A stretch of DNA of 64,000 bases from Petaurus breviceps papuanus (GCA_028583685.1 JAMXIF010001253.1:78620150-78684149), one strand, 5' to 3'. Counted from the first letter of the stretch, positions 47,165 through 58,954 are shown. Numbers and translations: made by a program. Notes: generated by a model not told the origin, from the sequence alone.

Positions 47165-47934
47165 TATTTATTTTGATTCTTCTAAATATATTTTGTGAAT
47201 AGTGTTATTTCTAAAGTGCTAATTTCTTCATATTTTTAGGAAAATACTTTATGGAGTCTCAAACTTGATGTATTTTAAATGAGTTCTCACTTTCATTTTG
47301 AGGGATTTGTTCAGAAACCATGAAGATTTTTATTACTAGTGGTTTTTCCCCCTAAAACAGTAGCAGAAGATGAATAACTAATAGTTACAGAAAAGTTTCT
47401 CACACCAGTGATTTTATTCTGTTCCAAAATATTGATAATCTTAAGAGAAATATGACTGGCCCTATTTCCTCAGTTATATCAATATAACACCAGTCTCAAG
47501 ACCCTTTGCATGGTATTCCCATTTGTGTAACATCATAACTCAATGTTCCATGCTTGCTTGAGGGGCAGTGTTGGGAAGAGATTGGGAAAATAGATTTTTT
47601 TTTCACCTTCAGCTTCTTTGTAGATGACTTCTTCCTAGAGTCTTTCTCTTTCTCCTGGTGTATCTCCCTAAAGAAAACCTGGAACCCTTTGTATCTTCTC
47701 TCTGAGTCAGAAACTGGAGGACTTATTGCCTGTACTGTGCTCTCTCAGTCTATCTGCAACATGATCACTCATGAAGGCATGTAGAATCAAATAATTATTC
47801 TCCAACAATGAGGCAAGTCAAGCAATTGAGCTTGATACCCTGGTTATATATGCATATTCATATAATTTATTTTAATTTTTCATGTAAATTACCTTGAGCA
47901 AACTTGCTTCCTGTGCCTTCCTCATATAGTAAAA
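47165..47934. other. Unique intron just downstream of the exon
   Basis: Nothing recognised apart from T-rich runs. Confidence 0.5.
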
Positions 47935-47952
47935 GGAGTGACAAATATTTTT

Positions 47953-48309
47953 TTTTGTTTGTTTTTATTTTTATTTATTTTAAGTTTTCAACATTCACTT
48001 TTATAAGACTTGGAGTTCTAAATTCCCCTGCCTCTGCACCCCTCCTCCTCAAGATGTCATGCAATCTGATATAGGCTATCCATGTATGACCATATTAAAC
48101 ATATATTCACATTAGTCATATTATGAAGGAAGAATCAGAACAAAAGGGGAAAACCATGAGAAAGAAAAATAAGCAACAAAAGAAAGAGAAAATAGTATAT
48201 ATTCATCTACATTCTGAATCCATAGTTCTTTCTCTAGGTATAGATAGCATTTTACATCATGAGTCTTTTGAGATTGTCTTAGATCATTGCGTTGCTCAGA
48301 AGAGCTAAG
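47953..48309 (-). mobile_element. 5'-truncated L1 3' end with an 18-bp target-site duplication
   Basis: Only the L1 3' UTR is present, with the A-tail facing left (T-rich at 47953-47990). The direct repeat GGAGTGACAAATATTTTT flanks it at 47935-47952 and 48310-48327 and appears perfect. The break site on the element strand reads CCTT/AAAAATA, the preferred L1 endonuclease target. It lies about 800 bp downstream of the GALNT13 exon. Confidence 0.85.
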
Positions 48310-48564
48310 GGAGTGACAAATATTTTTAAGGATAGTTATGACAAAAAATGGATTTATATTCCTTCTTTTAATAAATTCCCTATAATAGAATTAGGAATAT
48401 AATGGTGCTATAACAATAATTAAACACATTTAAATTTATATATAAATGAGTTTTCACATATCTCTTAGTGCACATAATCATATTGTAGTCCATTAGAGAG
48501 AGGGAGAAAGGAAAGGGAAAAGAGAAAGGAGAACAGAGATGGGTGGGTAAAGAAATGGAGGGAC

Positions 48565-48735
48565 AGAAGAAAGATACAAAGCATTCATTTAAGTACTTAG
48601 TATGTGTCAGACACTGTGCTAAATGTTGGAGATACAAATACAAGCAAGCAAAACAAGCCTTGCCTTCAAAGAGTGAACATTCTGAGGGAGGAAGACATTC
48701 ATGAAAGGAAACTATAAAGTAAGGGCAAAGGAAGG
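48565..48735 (-). mobile_element. L2 LINE 3' end
   Basis: The antisense L2 tail reads GTGTCAGACACTGTGCTAAA, GTTGGAGATACAAATACAAG and CTTCAAAGAGTGAACATTC on the + strand. Confidence 0.7.
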
Positions 48736-49261
48736 AGAGGTATGCTTTAGAAATGGTAGAAGCAAAGTTGTGGAGGTTGAATTCAGGTAAGATAAGAAGA
48801 AAACTGACTTAAACCCTAGAATCCCACAAAGTCTCTACTTTTAACAATCCTGGGTGCGGTACTCTCCCAAAATTAACTATTTCAGCATTCAGTATATAAA
48901 AACATGAAAACACTGCCATCATAATTTGAAAGTAAACATTAGACAGATTACACTTCAATAACAGATTTAGTTTTCCTTTAGTTTGTAGTGTCATATATTT
49001 CTTCAAAGAGGGGAAAGATCATCTTCCCTCTTATTTTTCTTTCTTTCTATATTCTCAACTCAGCAGAAATTGAAGCACAGAGATAAGACTCTGTCCTTTG
49101 AAACTTTCAGCAGAAAAGATCTCACTATTTTAATCCTTTTTTATTTCACTGATCTGACCACTGGAAAAAGGTCAGCTGAATTTACCAGGACACAGAATAC
49201 AGAAAATGCTGACAACATATACTCTAAATTACATAAAACAAACACACACACATATAAAACT
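48736..49261. other. Unique intron sequence
   Basis: Nothing recognised. Confidence 0.5.
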
Positions 49262-50085
49262 TATTGCCAAATTGTTTCATTTTATTTTTTCTTAATTATA
49301 TGTAAAACTTATTTAGCATTCTTTTAAAAAAATTTTGAGTTCCAAATTCTCTCCCTCCCTGACTTCCCTCCTCACTCCTTGGGAAGAGAAGCCATTTGAT
49401 ACAGTTTATACAAGTTCAGTCATGCAAATCATTTCCATATTATCCATTTTACAAAAGAAAACACAGACCCCCCCAAAAAAATTTGAATAATAAAGCTTTT
49501 TTTAAAAAAATGTTTCAATCTGCATTCACTTTCCATCAGTTCTTTTTCTGGAGGTGGATAACATGTTTCATCATCAGACCCTGGGAATTATCTTGAATCA
49601 TTGTATTGCTGAAAATAGAAAAGTCATTCAGAGTTGATGATCATAAAATATTACTGTTATTATGTACAATATTCTCCTGGTTTTGCGCGTTTCACTTTGT
49701 ATCAGATCATGTAAATCTTCCCATGTTTTTTCCTAAAAGGATCTTGCTCGTCATTTCTTTTTTTTTTTTTAAGCAATCAGGGTTAAGTGAATTGCTCAAG
49801 GTTACATGGCCAGTTATTATTATTTTTGTGTGGGTGCCGAGTATTGGAGGCCGGAACCAATCCCAGGTCTCCAGACACTGGGGCCAGTGCTCTTACTCAC
49901 TGTACCACCTGGCCGCCCTTTGCTCATCATTTCTAATAACACAATAGTGTTCTATCACAATCATATACTACAACTTGTTCAGTCATCGCTCAATTTATGG
50001 GCATCCTCTCAATTTCTAATTCTTTGCCACCACAAAAAGATCTGCTATAAATAATTGTTGGTAATATAGGTCCTCTTGCTTTTAC
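49262..50085 (-). mobile_element. L1 3' UTR fragment, interrupted by a SINE
   Basis: It starts with an A-tail (T-rich on +), then has TTTTGAGTTCCAAATTCTCT, GGAGGTGGATAACATG and CAATTTCTAATTCTTTGCC words shared with the other L1 3' ends here. The SINE at 49759-49919 interrupts it. Confidence 0.8.
49759..49919 (-). repeat. tRNA-headed SINE inside an L1 3' UTR
   Basis: AAGCAATCAGGGTTAAGTGA to GTACCACCTGGCCGCCC. It is flanked by TTGCTCGTCATTTCT and TTGCTCATCATTTCT (49744-49758 and 49920-49934). Confidence 0.9.
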
Positions 50086-50095
50086 TTTGATGTTT

Positions 50096-50392
50096 TTGAA
50101 GTTGTTGTTCATCCTTCATTCTCAAAGAATGACATCATGACATCACAATGACATCCTGAAAGGGTGATATTTTGATTTGCTCATGATATGAATTTAAGTG
50201 AAGCAGAGCTTTACAAAGTCTATCAGACACACACTCTCTTCTGGAGTTATCAGAGTCCAGTGGCATGACAAAGAGTCAAGAAAACTGGTTTTTCTTGCCC
50301 AGGATGTAGAAAGTCACCTTGGCCTTTCCAAATTAAGGTCTTTCCCAGGTCTCAGTTTGTCTGAGGAAATCTGCCCATTCACTGACTAGGGA
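50096..50392 (+). repeat. Interspersed repeat of a family I cannot name, copy B
   Basis: Starts TTGTTCATCCTTCATTCTC and shares GGAGTTATCAGAGTCCAGTG and AAGGTCTTTCCCAGGTC-type segments with copy A. It is more diverged. Confidence 0.55.
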
Positions 50393-50744
50393 TTAGGTAA
50401 GAAGACAGAAGATGGCCTAGTTTACCATCGGAAACTATCAATCTGGGAGAGGGAGACCCTCAGAATTTCTGGTCAGAACAGAAAATAATTGTGATTTACA
50501 GTCATTCTAAGCCATCAAGATCTAAAGAATGAGCAAAAGAGGGTTGACTGGGTGCAGTTATTGGCCATTAATTGAAAGCCAGAGTAATTAGGTTTTAAAA
50601 GGGTAGTCAAGTAGTTCCATTTGAATCATGATGGGTTTTTAAAGCCAGTTTTCTTGAGAGCTATATTTCAAGAAATCATAAATGAAAACTTCACAGTAGC
50701 AAAATAAATTGTGCCAACTTTTGGAAAATAAATAAAAATCTAAA

Positions 50745-51335
50745 AGTCTTTTTTTGGTAATTTGATTGTTATAACACTGAGTAAGTAAATTAATTTAGGT
50801 AGAAGTGTCCTTTTTGTTATTTTGACTTCACCTACCAATGAGCAATTAATATTTCTCCAGTGCTTTAAATTTGACTTTCTTTGTGTGAAAAGTATGTTTT
50901 TAATTGTATTCATATAGTTCTTGAGTTTGTCTTGGCAAGTAAACTCCCAAATATTTTATACTGTCTGCAGTTACTTTAAATGAAATTTCTCTTTCTGTCT
51001 CTGTTTGCAATCTCCTTCCAACAACTTTATTGCCCCTGTAAGTGACCCCTTCTTTCACTGTCCTTAGGCAGAGAGCTCCTCAAACTGCTACTGCTGTCAG
51101 TGCAGCTGCCATCAAAGCCTGCGCTTAGAGATCTGCCCAGCACTTTAGGTTTCACCTCTACCCTGCTGAAGCAGACCTTTATTGATGACCTTCTGTCTTA
51201 GGCTAGAAAATTGTTTCACCCAACCTTTTGTAAGTTCTGCCACTCCAGAAGTCAATTTGAGGCACTATTTTAGAGTTGTTTGGAGGGAGATTTAGGAGAA
51301 CTGGACTGAGCACTTTTCTATTCTGCCATCTTGGC
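50745..51335 (-). mobile_element. L1 piece joining ORF2 to 5' UTR
   Basis: 50745-51005 is antisense ORF2 (TTGAGTTTGTCTTGGCAAGT, CCAAATATTTTATACTGTC). 51020-51335 is antisense 5' UTR ending TTCTGCCATCTTGGCTC at the element start. ORF1 and the ORF2 N-terminal half are missing. A (TC)n run follows at 51337-51364. Confidence 0.7.
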
Positions 51336-51336
51336 T

Positions 51337-51364
51337 CTATTCTCTCTCTCTCTCTCTCTCTCTT
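51337..51364. repeat. (TC)n tract at an L1 5' end
   Basis: About 12 TC units immediately beyond the L1 5' start. Confidence 0.8.
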
Positions 51365-52734
51365 TCAAAACCTTTACTATAGTTCTAGCCTTCCTTTGGA
51401 TAATGCACTACATACATTTACAAAGGAAAAAAAAATAGAGAGAGCATTACCCCAAACTTCATTAAATTATTTTCACTTTCTATTTAGTCCAGTTTGTCCA
51501 GTGTCTGGATTGGGGCTGCTATTCATTGGGACCACACAAAAGGAGAGTTTACTTAGATGTCTGACAATAGTATTTGCCATATAATAAATATACTAAAGGA
51601 TCTTGGTCATAGGCACTTAATAAATATTTATTGAATGATTAATTGACCCACAGGCTATGTCCTAAACTACTGAATGACAGGAACTGTTGCTATAAGGAGA
51701 GTAATCTATAAGTCTCCTTCAGGCTAATATGGTTTTTTTGCCTCTAGACAGAGTTGGGCTTATACAAGTTCTTTCACAATCACTGGCTTTCACTCATTTG
51801 ATTCAGCAGCACAACTAAATTTCTTCTGTTAATTTCACTAGAGAATGTTCGTAAAGACTTAGCCTTTGCTCTGGAATGCTTCAGAGAAAAGAGATACCTC
51901 TCAAAGCATGTGGTTCTCTCAATCTGGGCTTTGTGTTCTGCCTTCCCTAAGAAAAATCTGAGGAAATATTTGCAACAGTCAAGATGAGCAGTCCCAGATT
52001 TGTTCAGTCATTAATGACTGTCAGTTTCCAGGATAAATATGTCCTTCTTGTAAAGCCATAAACAATCAATAATTGAATTATCATTCTTTTTAATCTCCCT
52101 TTATATGTGTTTTACTCTGGCTTCCTTTTGACAAAAGAAATTTGGAGAAAATAATTCTTACTCCTCAATGAGTCAGAAGAGGACATAGAGCCACCATGGG
52201 AGGTTGTTAATATAGGTAAAATCTGTGTCTTAATGCATACTTCAGCTGTCCCAGATGTCTGATAACTTCACTAGAACAGAGGAAGTTGTAAGTACACCAC
52301 TACTATCACCAAATTGTTTGGGAATTCTCTTAGTCTAGCAGAATGGGACATCTGGATAGAGGTGAACCCATCACTAGGGATCTAATGACTTGGATAAAAG
52401 ATAGGAGGTCAAACTGAATTCAGATAAATGCATTAATATGATACATGTTTCAATAATGTCAGCATTAGCCCCCTGCTGTGTGTGTGTATAGTTTGTTGCT
52501 TTTTGTTTAAATAACTTTTTAGAACCATTTATAGTACAGAGACAATCAGCAGCATTCAGCAGCAACAGTATTTCACAGAAAAGAGAGAGAAGAGGGTTTG
52601 CCAAAAGAGGAAATGGAAATATTTGGAAAGTAACTAGTAGATTTTTTTTATTGATATATGAAAACATTCATTTTTAAAGGCCAAGGAGAAGTGACTGAAT
52701 ACTCTTAAAATTTTGAAAACAGTTCTTATTTTTT
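51365..52734. other. Mostly unique intron sequence
   Basis: A short AATAAATATTTATTGAATGA tail-like piece at 51607-51645 resembles an L2/MIR end. Nothing else recognised. Confidence 0.5.
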
Positions 52735-53445
52735 TATCATTTTTAATTTATTTCAACATTCATTTTGGAGAATGTTTTGTTTTCAATTTTCTACATCCCT
52801 AGAGCCCTCCCCCACCCATTAAGAAGGCAAGTAATATGACATCAATTATACATGTGGAGTCAATACAAAACATTTCTAAATTACCTTTGTTGCTTAAAAA
52901 AAAAGCAAGAAAAATAATTTTTAAGTATGCATGCACACAGTTTATCAGTTTTCTCTCTGGATGTAGATAGTATGTTTTCTTCCTGAGTGTTTCAGAATTT
53001 TCTTGGATCATTGTAGTGACCACAATAGCTAAGTATTTCACAACTGTTTATTGATACAATATTTCTGTTGCTATGTATAATGATCTGATTCTTCTCCTTT
53101 ATCTTGCATCAGTTCATATAATTATTGCTATGTATTTTTTTCTAAAATCACCTCTCCCATCATTTCTTATAGCATAATGGTATTCCATTACATTCATATA
53201 ACATAATTTGTTATTCCATTTCTTGATTGATTGGAATTCCCTCAATTTCCAATTGTTTGGCATGACAAAAGGTAGTAGTACTATGAATATTTTTGTACAT
53301 ACTGGTTCTTCATTGTCTTTGATTTCTTTAGGGTATAGACCTAGTGGTGGTATTGTTGGGTCAAAGAGTATGCAGAGTTTATCACCCTTTGAGTGTAATT
53401 ACAAATTATTCTCAAGAATGTTTGGACAGTTTACAATTCCACCAA
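52735..53445 (-). mobile_element. L1 3' UTR, left part, broken by the ERV
   Basis: It shows the L1 3' end from the tail (about 52735) to TTTACAATTCCACCAA. The element resumes at 55189 after the ERV. It shares words with human L1 3' UTRs such as GGGTATAGACCTAGTGGTGG. Confidence 0.85.
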
Positions 53446-53980
53446 TGTAGCAGCAAGCACCCCGGTGTCCCCAGGGTGGCTGCTCACACAGGTTCTTGGA
53501 TCTGCTTTGTTAAAGGAAAGCAACTCAAAATGCGTTAACAAGCTTACTTTAATCAGTCAGACATATATCATTTACCTTGTTCAGGGGAAAAGGTCAGCAC
53601 CCCAAATTTCAAAGTATACAGGCAGAATTATCAAGACAGAAACAGATCAAGTAGACAGATTTCCAAACTGTCCAACCATTACATCCATACCCAGTCAACA
53701 TCTGGGTTTCCACATCTGGGTTTTTCAAAGCTGGGGGACTCTCAACAATGGCTTCCCAGAATTCAGATCAAATCACAGAACACTTCTCAAAGTGAGTCCC
53801 AAAACAAAGCTACACATCAGGGCTTATATAGCCTTCTCCTGGCTCAGAGAATGTAACAACCTTTTGGACCCACTGGCCAATCAAAAAGTATCCACTGAAA
53901 AACAAGCCTCCCACCCCAGGCTTCAGGTGCACTTTAGCGTAGGGACAGGGAAGATCTTCCAAATTTGCATTCCCATTACA
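53446..53980 (-). repeat. 3' LTR of the short ERV
   Basis: This 535-bp LTR has TG...CA ends. In element orientation it is the downstream LTR. It is preceded on the minus strand by a purine-leaning stretch (GAAAGATCTTGGGGCCGAA) in the polypurine-tract position. Confidence 0.88.
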
Positions 53981-54653
53981 TTCGGCCCCAAGATCTTTCA
54001 TGCCCATAGCATAGACAATTTACTTTTGAATTAGCACTAAATATCTCTTAGGTCACATTTTCAAGGTACAGAACTAAAGTTACCAAAGTGGCCACTGGGC
54101 CTTAAACAAACACAAAGTACATAGATAGCATTATCACTTCAATTCAAAACAAGAGTTCAAATAAAGTTCTCTGGAGGGGGGAGGGGCGGTGTCCTTCCCC
54201 TCACACAGCTCCAGCCCCTGCTTCCAAGTACAGAGAGGGGGCTGGGCAACAAAACCAACAAGGTGGGGTCCCTGAGGATCCAAGGCACTTCATCCCACCC
54301 ACCATAGTCACAAGTCCATCCTCCCCCTGGGTCCCAAACTGTGGGATGCAGCCAGGAAACACATTCAGTGCCCCTGCTTTGCTGCTCAGTTCTTATCTTT
54401 TCCTGTGGCTGAATTCCGAACTCCTGGGCTCCTTCTCCTCCTGCAGGCAGCAGCCACTCCTGGCTTCTGCCCAGGTCCCGATGCAGGCAGCTCACCATTC
54501 CCGCTCTCAGCTCAGTGAAGTCTGCATGCAGGCCATTCTTCTCTCCTGGTCCATGGCTCCACAGAGTCACAGCTACCATAACTGGGAAACAAATGATTAT
54601 CCCAGCCCCCATACTTTCCTTTTACTCTGCAGATCCTGTTCGTGACGCCATTT
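53981..54653 (-). mobile_element. Internal region of the short ERV
   Basis: This 673-bp region is more GC-rich than the surrounding intron. A minus-strand open stretch at 54157-54612 (about 150 codons) has no resemblance I can recognise to capsid, protease, polymerase or envelope proteins. It may be leader or packaging sequence kept by a non-autonomous element. Confidence 0.7.
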
Positions 54654-55188
54654 TGTAGCAGCAAGCACCCCGGCGACCCCAGAGTGGCTGCTCACACAGG
54701 TTCTTGGATCTGCTTTGTTAAAGGAAAGCAACTCAAAATGGGTTAACAAGCTTACTTTAATCAGTCAGACATATATCATTTACCTTGTTCAGAGGAAAAG
54801 GTCAGCACCCCAAACTTCAAAGTATACAGGCAGAATTATCAAGACAGAAACAGATCAAGTAGACAGATTTCCAAACTGTCCAACCATTACATCCATACCC
54901 AGTCAACATCTGGGTTTCCACATCTGGGTTTTTCAAAGCCAGGGGACTCTCAACAACGGCTTCCCAGAATTCAGATCAAATCACAGAACACTTCTCAAAG
55001 TGAGTCCCAAAACAAAGCTACACATCAGGGCTTATATAGCCTTCTCCTGGCTCAGAGAATGTAACAACCTTTTGGACCCACTGACCAATCAAAAAGTATC
55101 TACTGAAAAACAAGCCTCCCACCCCAGGCTTCAGGTGAACTTTAGCCTAGGGGCAGGGAAGATCTTCCAAATTTGCATTCCCATTACA
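54654..55188 (-). repeat. 5' LTR of the short ERV
   Basis: This LTR is equal in length to its partner. On the minus strand it carries GCCTATATAAGCCC as a TATA box about 160 bases into the LTR and an ATTAAAG poly(A)-type word towards its end, followed by the putative primer-binding site at about 54634-54650. Confidence 0.88.
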
Positions 55189-55320
55189 ACCAATAAACAG
55201 TATTATTTATACAGTGTCCCTCTTTTTCCACATCCTTATAGAATTTCTAATTTTCTTTTTCCTGTCATTAGCCAATCAGATGGGTGTGAGGTGGCTCTTC
55301 AGAGGTATTTTAATTGGAAA
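55189..55320 (-). mobile_element. L1 3' UTR, right part, resuming after the ERV
   Basis: After the duplicated ACCAA the L1 continues with TAAACAGTATTATTTATACA, TTTTTCCACATCC and GGTGTGAGGTGGC, ending near TTTTAATTGG at about 55318. Confidence 0.8.
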
Positions 55321-56859
55321 GCAGGTCTTTCAAACAAAACTAAAGGATTTCATACAAGAGACAAGTAGTTGTTGAAAAAATGAGTGAAACTATCCACTTG
55401 ACCATTTGTTGTTTTTTATTTTTCCTCTAGCAGGGCCAGGGACTTTCTACTCTTCTAATATCAAGTGGGGAATTAGTCTATCAAGAAGTTGCAAAATGAT
55501 TCTGATTTCTATTTTCTTTCCCACAATACTAATCACTGAAGGGAATCATTTCTGGGGATCCCAGAGGAATGAAATATTTTCTTGGGCCACTAGAATAAGC
55601 CCTCAGCATTTGTTTGGAGATCAGATGAAGTTAAAAATTATAGTCAAATTATGCTCATTACATAAAGTCATTCCCTTCTACTTCAAGGAAACCAAAATTG
55701 CTCCCCCCAAAATAGTACATATAATGTTTATTAAAGAACCCCAGTATTTTTCATTAGATGAAGATCAATGGACTAAAAACCCTTACTTTGATTTAAAGGA
55801 ATTCTCCTTGTGTATATAATATCAACTTCAGTTTCTTCTCCCCAAAATTATATTACCTCTAAAACATATAGTAACATTATTCATGGTCTTCATGAGGGGG
55901 AGCATTGAAAAGGTAATATCCCTTCCCACAGGAACTATACATACTATGACTCTCTCTTTAATGGTTCCAGAATCTTGTGTGTAGGCTCTAGAAGCTGAGG
56001 TTACATCTAGAAATCTTTTTGAAGGAATACCACAAGGACTTTTTGAACTTTTTTTAGTATGTTGTTTACAAAGTTCCTAATATTTCTTGAATTGTGATAT
56101 ATAATTATAGTTCTATTGCTTTCTATTTTTTAAAATGTGCCCTCACAAAAATCCATGTACAAAGAAACACACACGCACTCACATCTGTTTCCATGAAAAC
56201 AGAAAAAGAAAAACACAATGGAAACAACCCCCTTTTTGAAAAAAAGGAAGCTATACACATGTATACTTAAGGAGAGCCATTTGGTTAATTAGCTTATATT
56301 TAGGTATTGATAACAACAATATGATTAAATCCTTATTAACAAAGCTTCATCTTTCTTATGTCTGTCATTAAATTTTGATACCTGAAAGAAATTTGTTTTC
56401 TTCATATGTTTATATTTCCATTTAAATCGTCTGAGCCTAAATTCTATCCGGTATCCAAGTGACTTACCATTATACAACAACATGATTTCTTTATCCTCTA
56501 TTCCCATATTTTTCTCAATTACAAATAACATTTACGAGTTTTTCTCCCAAATATTTTCTATTCACATTTGATGTGAAGTAGATATACTGCAGTACTGTTT
56601 TAACAAGCAACATTTATAAATTGCTGTGATACAGGGGAAAAAGCAATGGCAAATAATTAGTTTTTCCAGGTGTTTTATTTTTCTTTTGTAACATTCCATC
56701 TCAAAGTTTAATGTCATTGTTATTAAACACTAGTGCCTTTTTCTGCTTTTATCATAAAAAATAATTACAGTATTATTTTAACCTTCTATAACTTACATAT
56801 AGTTTCAAATGTGGTCTGAAAAGTTGACCTAAAAACTTTAAGTAGAATGATGCAATGTG
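55321..56859. other. Unique intron with a 137-codon open stretch
   Basis: The + strand is open at 55406-55819, but the protein resembles nothing I know and there are no splice or promoter signs. Judged a probable chance frame. Confidence 0.4.
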
Positions 56860-58905
56860 TGCCTTTTATTTTATTTTATTTTTTGACATTTTAGTCACTT
56901 CATTTGAATAATTTCAAATTGATTTCCACTGTGTTGATTCACAGTTCTATTTGGCATTTTATTTTCCCCAGTTATATGCAAAACAATGTTAGAAATTGTT
57001 CTAAAAATTTTGAGTTCCAAATTTTCTCCTTTCCTCCCACCCCTTCATTAAGAAGGCAGGCAATTCAATATGGGTTGTACATGTGTATAATGTTATACAT
57101 GCAAAAAAATTCCATATTAGTCATGTTGTAAATAAAAACATAGACCAAAAGAAAAAAAAATAAGAAAAATAAAGTAAAAAAGTATGCTTCAATCTGTATT
57201 CAGATACCATCACTTCTTTCTCTTGGGATGGATAATATCTTTCATTATAAGTCCTTCAGAGTTTTCTTGGATCATTGTATTCCTGAGAATAGGTAAGTCA
57301 TTCACAGATTATCATTTTACAATATTTCTATTACTTTGTAAATGGTATTTTCACTTTGTTCACGGAAGTTTTTCAAGGCTTTCCTGAGATCATCCTGGTC
57401 ATCATTTCATATAGTACAATATTCCATCAAAATTATATACTTGTTTAGTCATACTGCAAATGATGGGCATCCCCTCAATTTCCAATTTTTACCAACAGAA
57501 AAAACCTGCTATAAATATTTTTGTATGTATAGGTTCTTTTTCTTTTTTTGTTTTGGTGTTGTTGTGGTGTTGCTAGGTCAAAGGGCATGCAGGGTTTAAT
57601 AGGCCTTTGAGCATAGTTTCAAATTGCTCTACAGAAGTGTTGAATCAGGTCACAACTCCATCAATGGTGCATTAATGTCTCATTTTTCCCACATCTGCTT
57701 CAACATTTGTCATTTTCCTTTTCTGTCTTATTAGCCAACCTAAGAGGTTATAATTGTTATAATTTGCATTTTTCCACTCAATAGTGGGTTAAAGATATTT
57801 TTTTCTTGTGATTATAGTTAATTTTGATTACTTCTGGAAACTGTTCATATCTTCCGATCATTTATCAATTGAGGAATGGTTCTTACTTTTATTAATTTGA
57901 CTCACTTTTCTATGTATTTGAGAAATGAGGCCTTTATTAGAGAAACTTGCTTCATTTTTTCTCAATTGCTATTGCTAACTGTATTTCCTTCCATCTTATT
58001 TATTCTATTCTCTCTCTCCCTTATCCTGTCCCTCCTCAAAAGCATTTTGCTTCTGACTTCTGCCTCCTCTAACATGCCCTCCTTTCTATCACTACCCCCT
58101 CCAACCTCACTTATCTATCCCCTTCCCCTCCTACTTTTCTGTATGGTAAGATAGATTTCTATACCCAATTGAGTGTGTATGCTCTTCCCTCTTTGAGTCA
58201 ATTCTGATAAAAGTAAGGTTCACTCACATCCTCTCGCCTCCCCCTTCCTCCTATCATTATAAAAGTTTTTTCTTGCCTCTTTTATGTGAGATAATTTACC
58301 TTATTGTATCTCTCCCTTTCCCCTTTTCTTAATACATCCCTCTCTTACCCCTTAATTTTTTATTTTTGATATATATCATCCCTTCGTATTCTAATCACTC
58401 TTGTTCCTTCTATCTGTGTATGTTTTTTCTAACTGCCCTAATAACAAGAAAGTTCTTAAGAACTTTGCATATAGGAATGTAAGCATTTTAACCTTATTAA
58501 GTCCCTTATAATTTCCCTTTCCTGTTGACCTTTTTATGTTTCTCTTGAGTTTATTTTTTGAAAATCAAATTGTCTATTCAGCTCTGGTCCTTTCATCAAG
58601 AATGCTTATAAGTCCTCTCGTTGAATATACATTTTTTTTTCCACTCAGTTTTGCTGGGGAGGTTATTCTTGGTTGTAATCCTAATTCCTTTGCCCTCCAG
58701 AATATCATATGTCAAGTTCTCTGATCCCTTAAGGTGGAAGCTGCTAAATCTTATTATCCTCACTGTAGCACCAGGATACTTGAATTGTTTTATTTTTGGC
58801 TGCTTGCAATATTTTTTCCTTGGCCTGGGAGCTCTACAATTTGCTACAATATTCTTTGGAGTTCTCATTTTGGAATCTCTTTTTTTGCCATTTATGGCTT
58901 ACAAA
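56860..58905 (-). mobile_element. L1 remnant with most of ORF2 deleted
   Basis: The 3' UTR (56880-57700) and the C-terminal edge of ORF2 (57700-57985, AGAAATGAGGCCTTTATTAG) are joined at about 57990 directly to the inter-ORF region (57990-58440) and to ORF1 (58440-58905, GCTCTGGTCCTTTCATCAAG). Endonuclease and RT are absent. ORF1 is degraded. Confidence 0.75.
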
Positions 58906-58954
58906 ACACCTTATTTAGTTGTATTATGTGTGTGTGTATACAATTTCTTATTAC

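Larger units (their letters stand above)
53446..55188 (-). mobile_element. Short endogenous retrovirus-like element with paired LTRs and no viral genes
   Basis: Two 535-bp LTRs in the same direction (53446-53980 and 54654-55188) bracket only about 673 bp. Each LTR starts TGTAGCAGC and ends CCATTACA on the + strand. The 5-bp duplication ACCAA flanks the whole at 53441-53445 and 55189-55193. A TATATAAG box reads on the minus strand, so the 5' LTR is 54654-55188. Next to it the minus strand reads TGGCGTCACGAACAGG, a likely tRNA primer-binding site. By eye the LTRs differ at about 14 of 535 positions (about 2.6%), suggesting an insertion a few million to perhaps ten million years old. The interior has no recognisable gag, pol or env, so it is either a deleted provirus or a non-autonomous element. 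It is inserted in an L1 3' UTR. Confidence 0.88.

Noticed and set aside
54157-54612. About 150-codon minus-strand frame inside the ERV
   Set aside because: No similarity to viral proteins recognised; treated as part of a fossil interior, not a gene.
54715-55368. 217-codon + strand open frame, with a similar one at 53465-54034
   Set aside because: Both lie antisense in the two LTRs of the ERV; they resemble each other only because the LTRs are copies.
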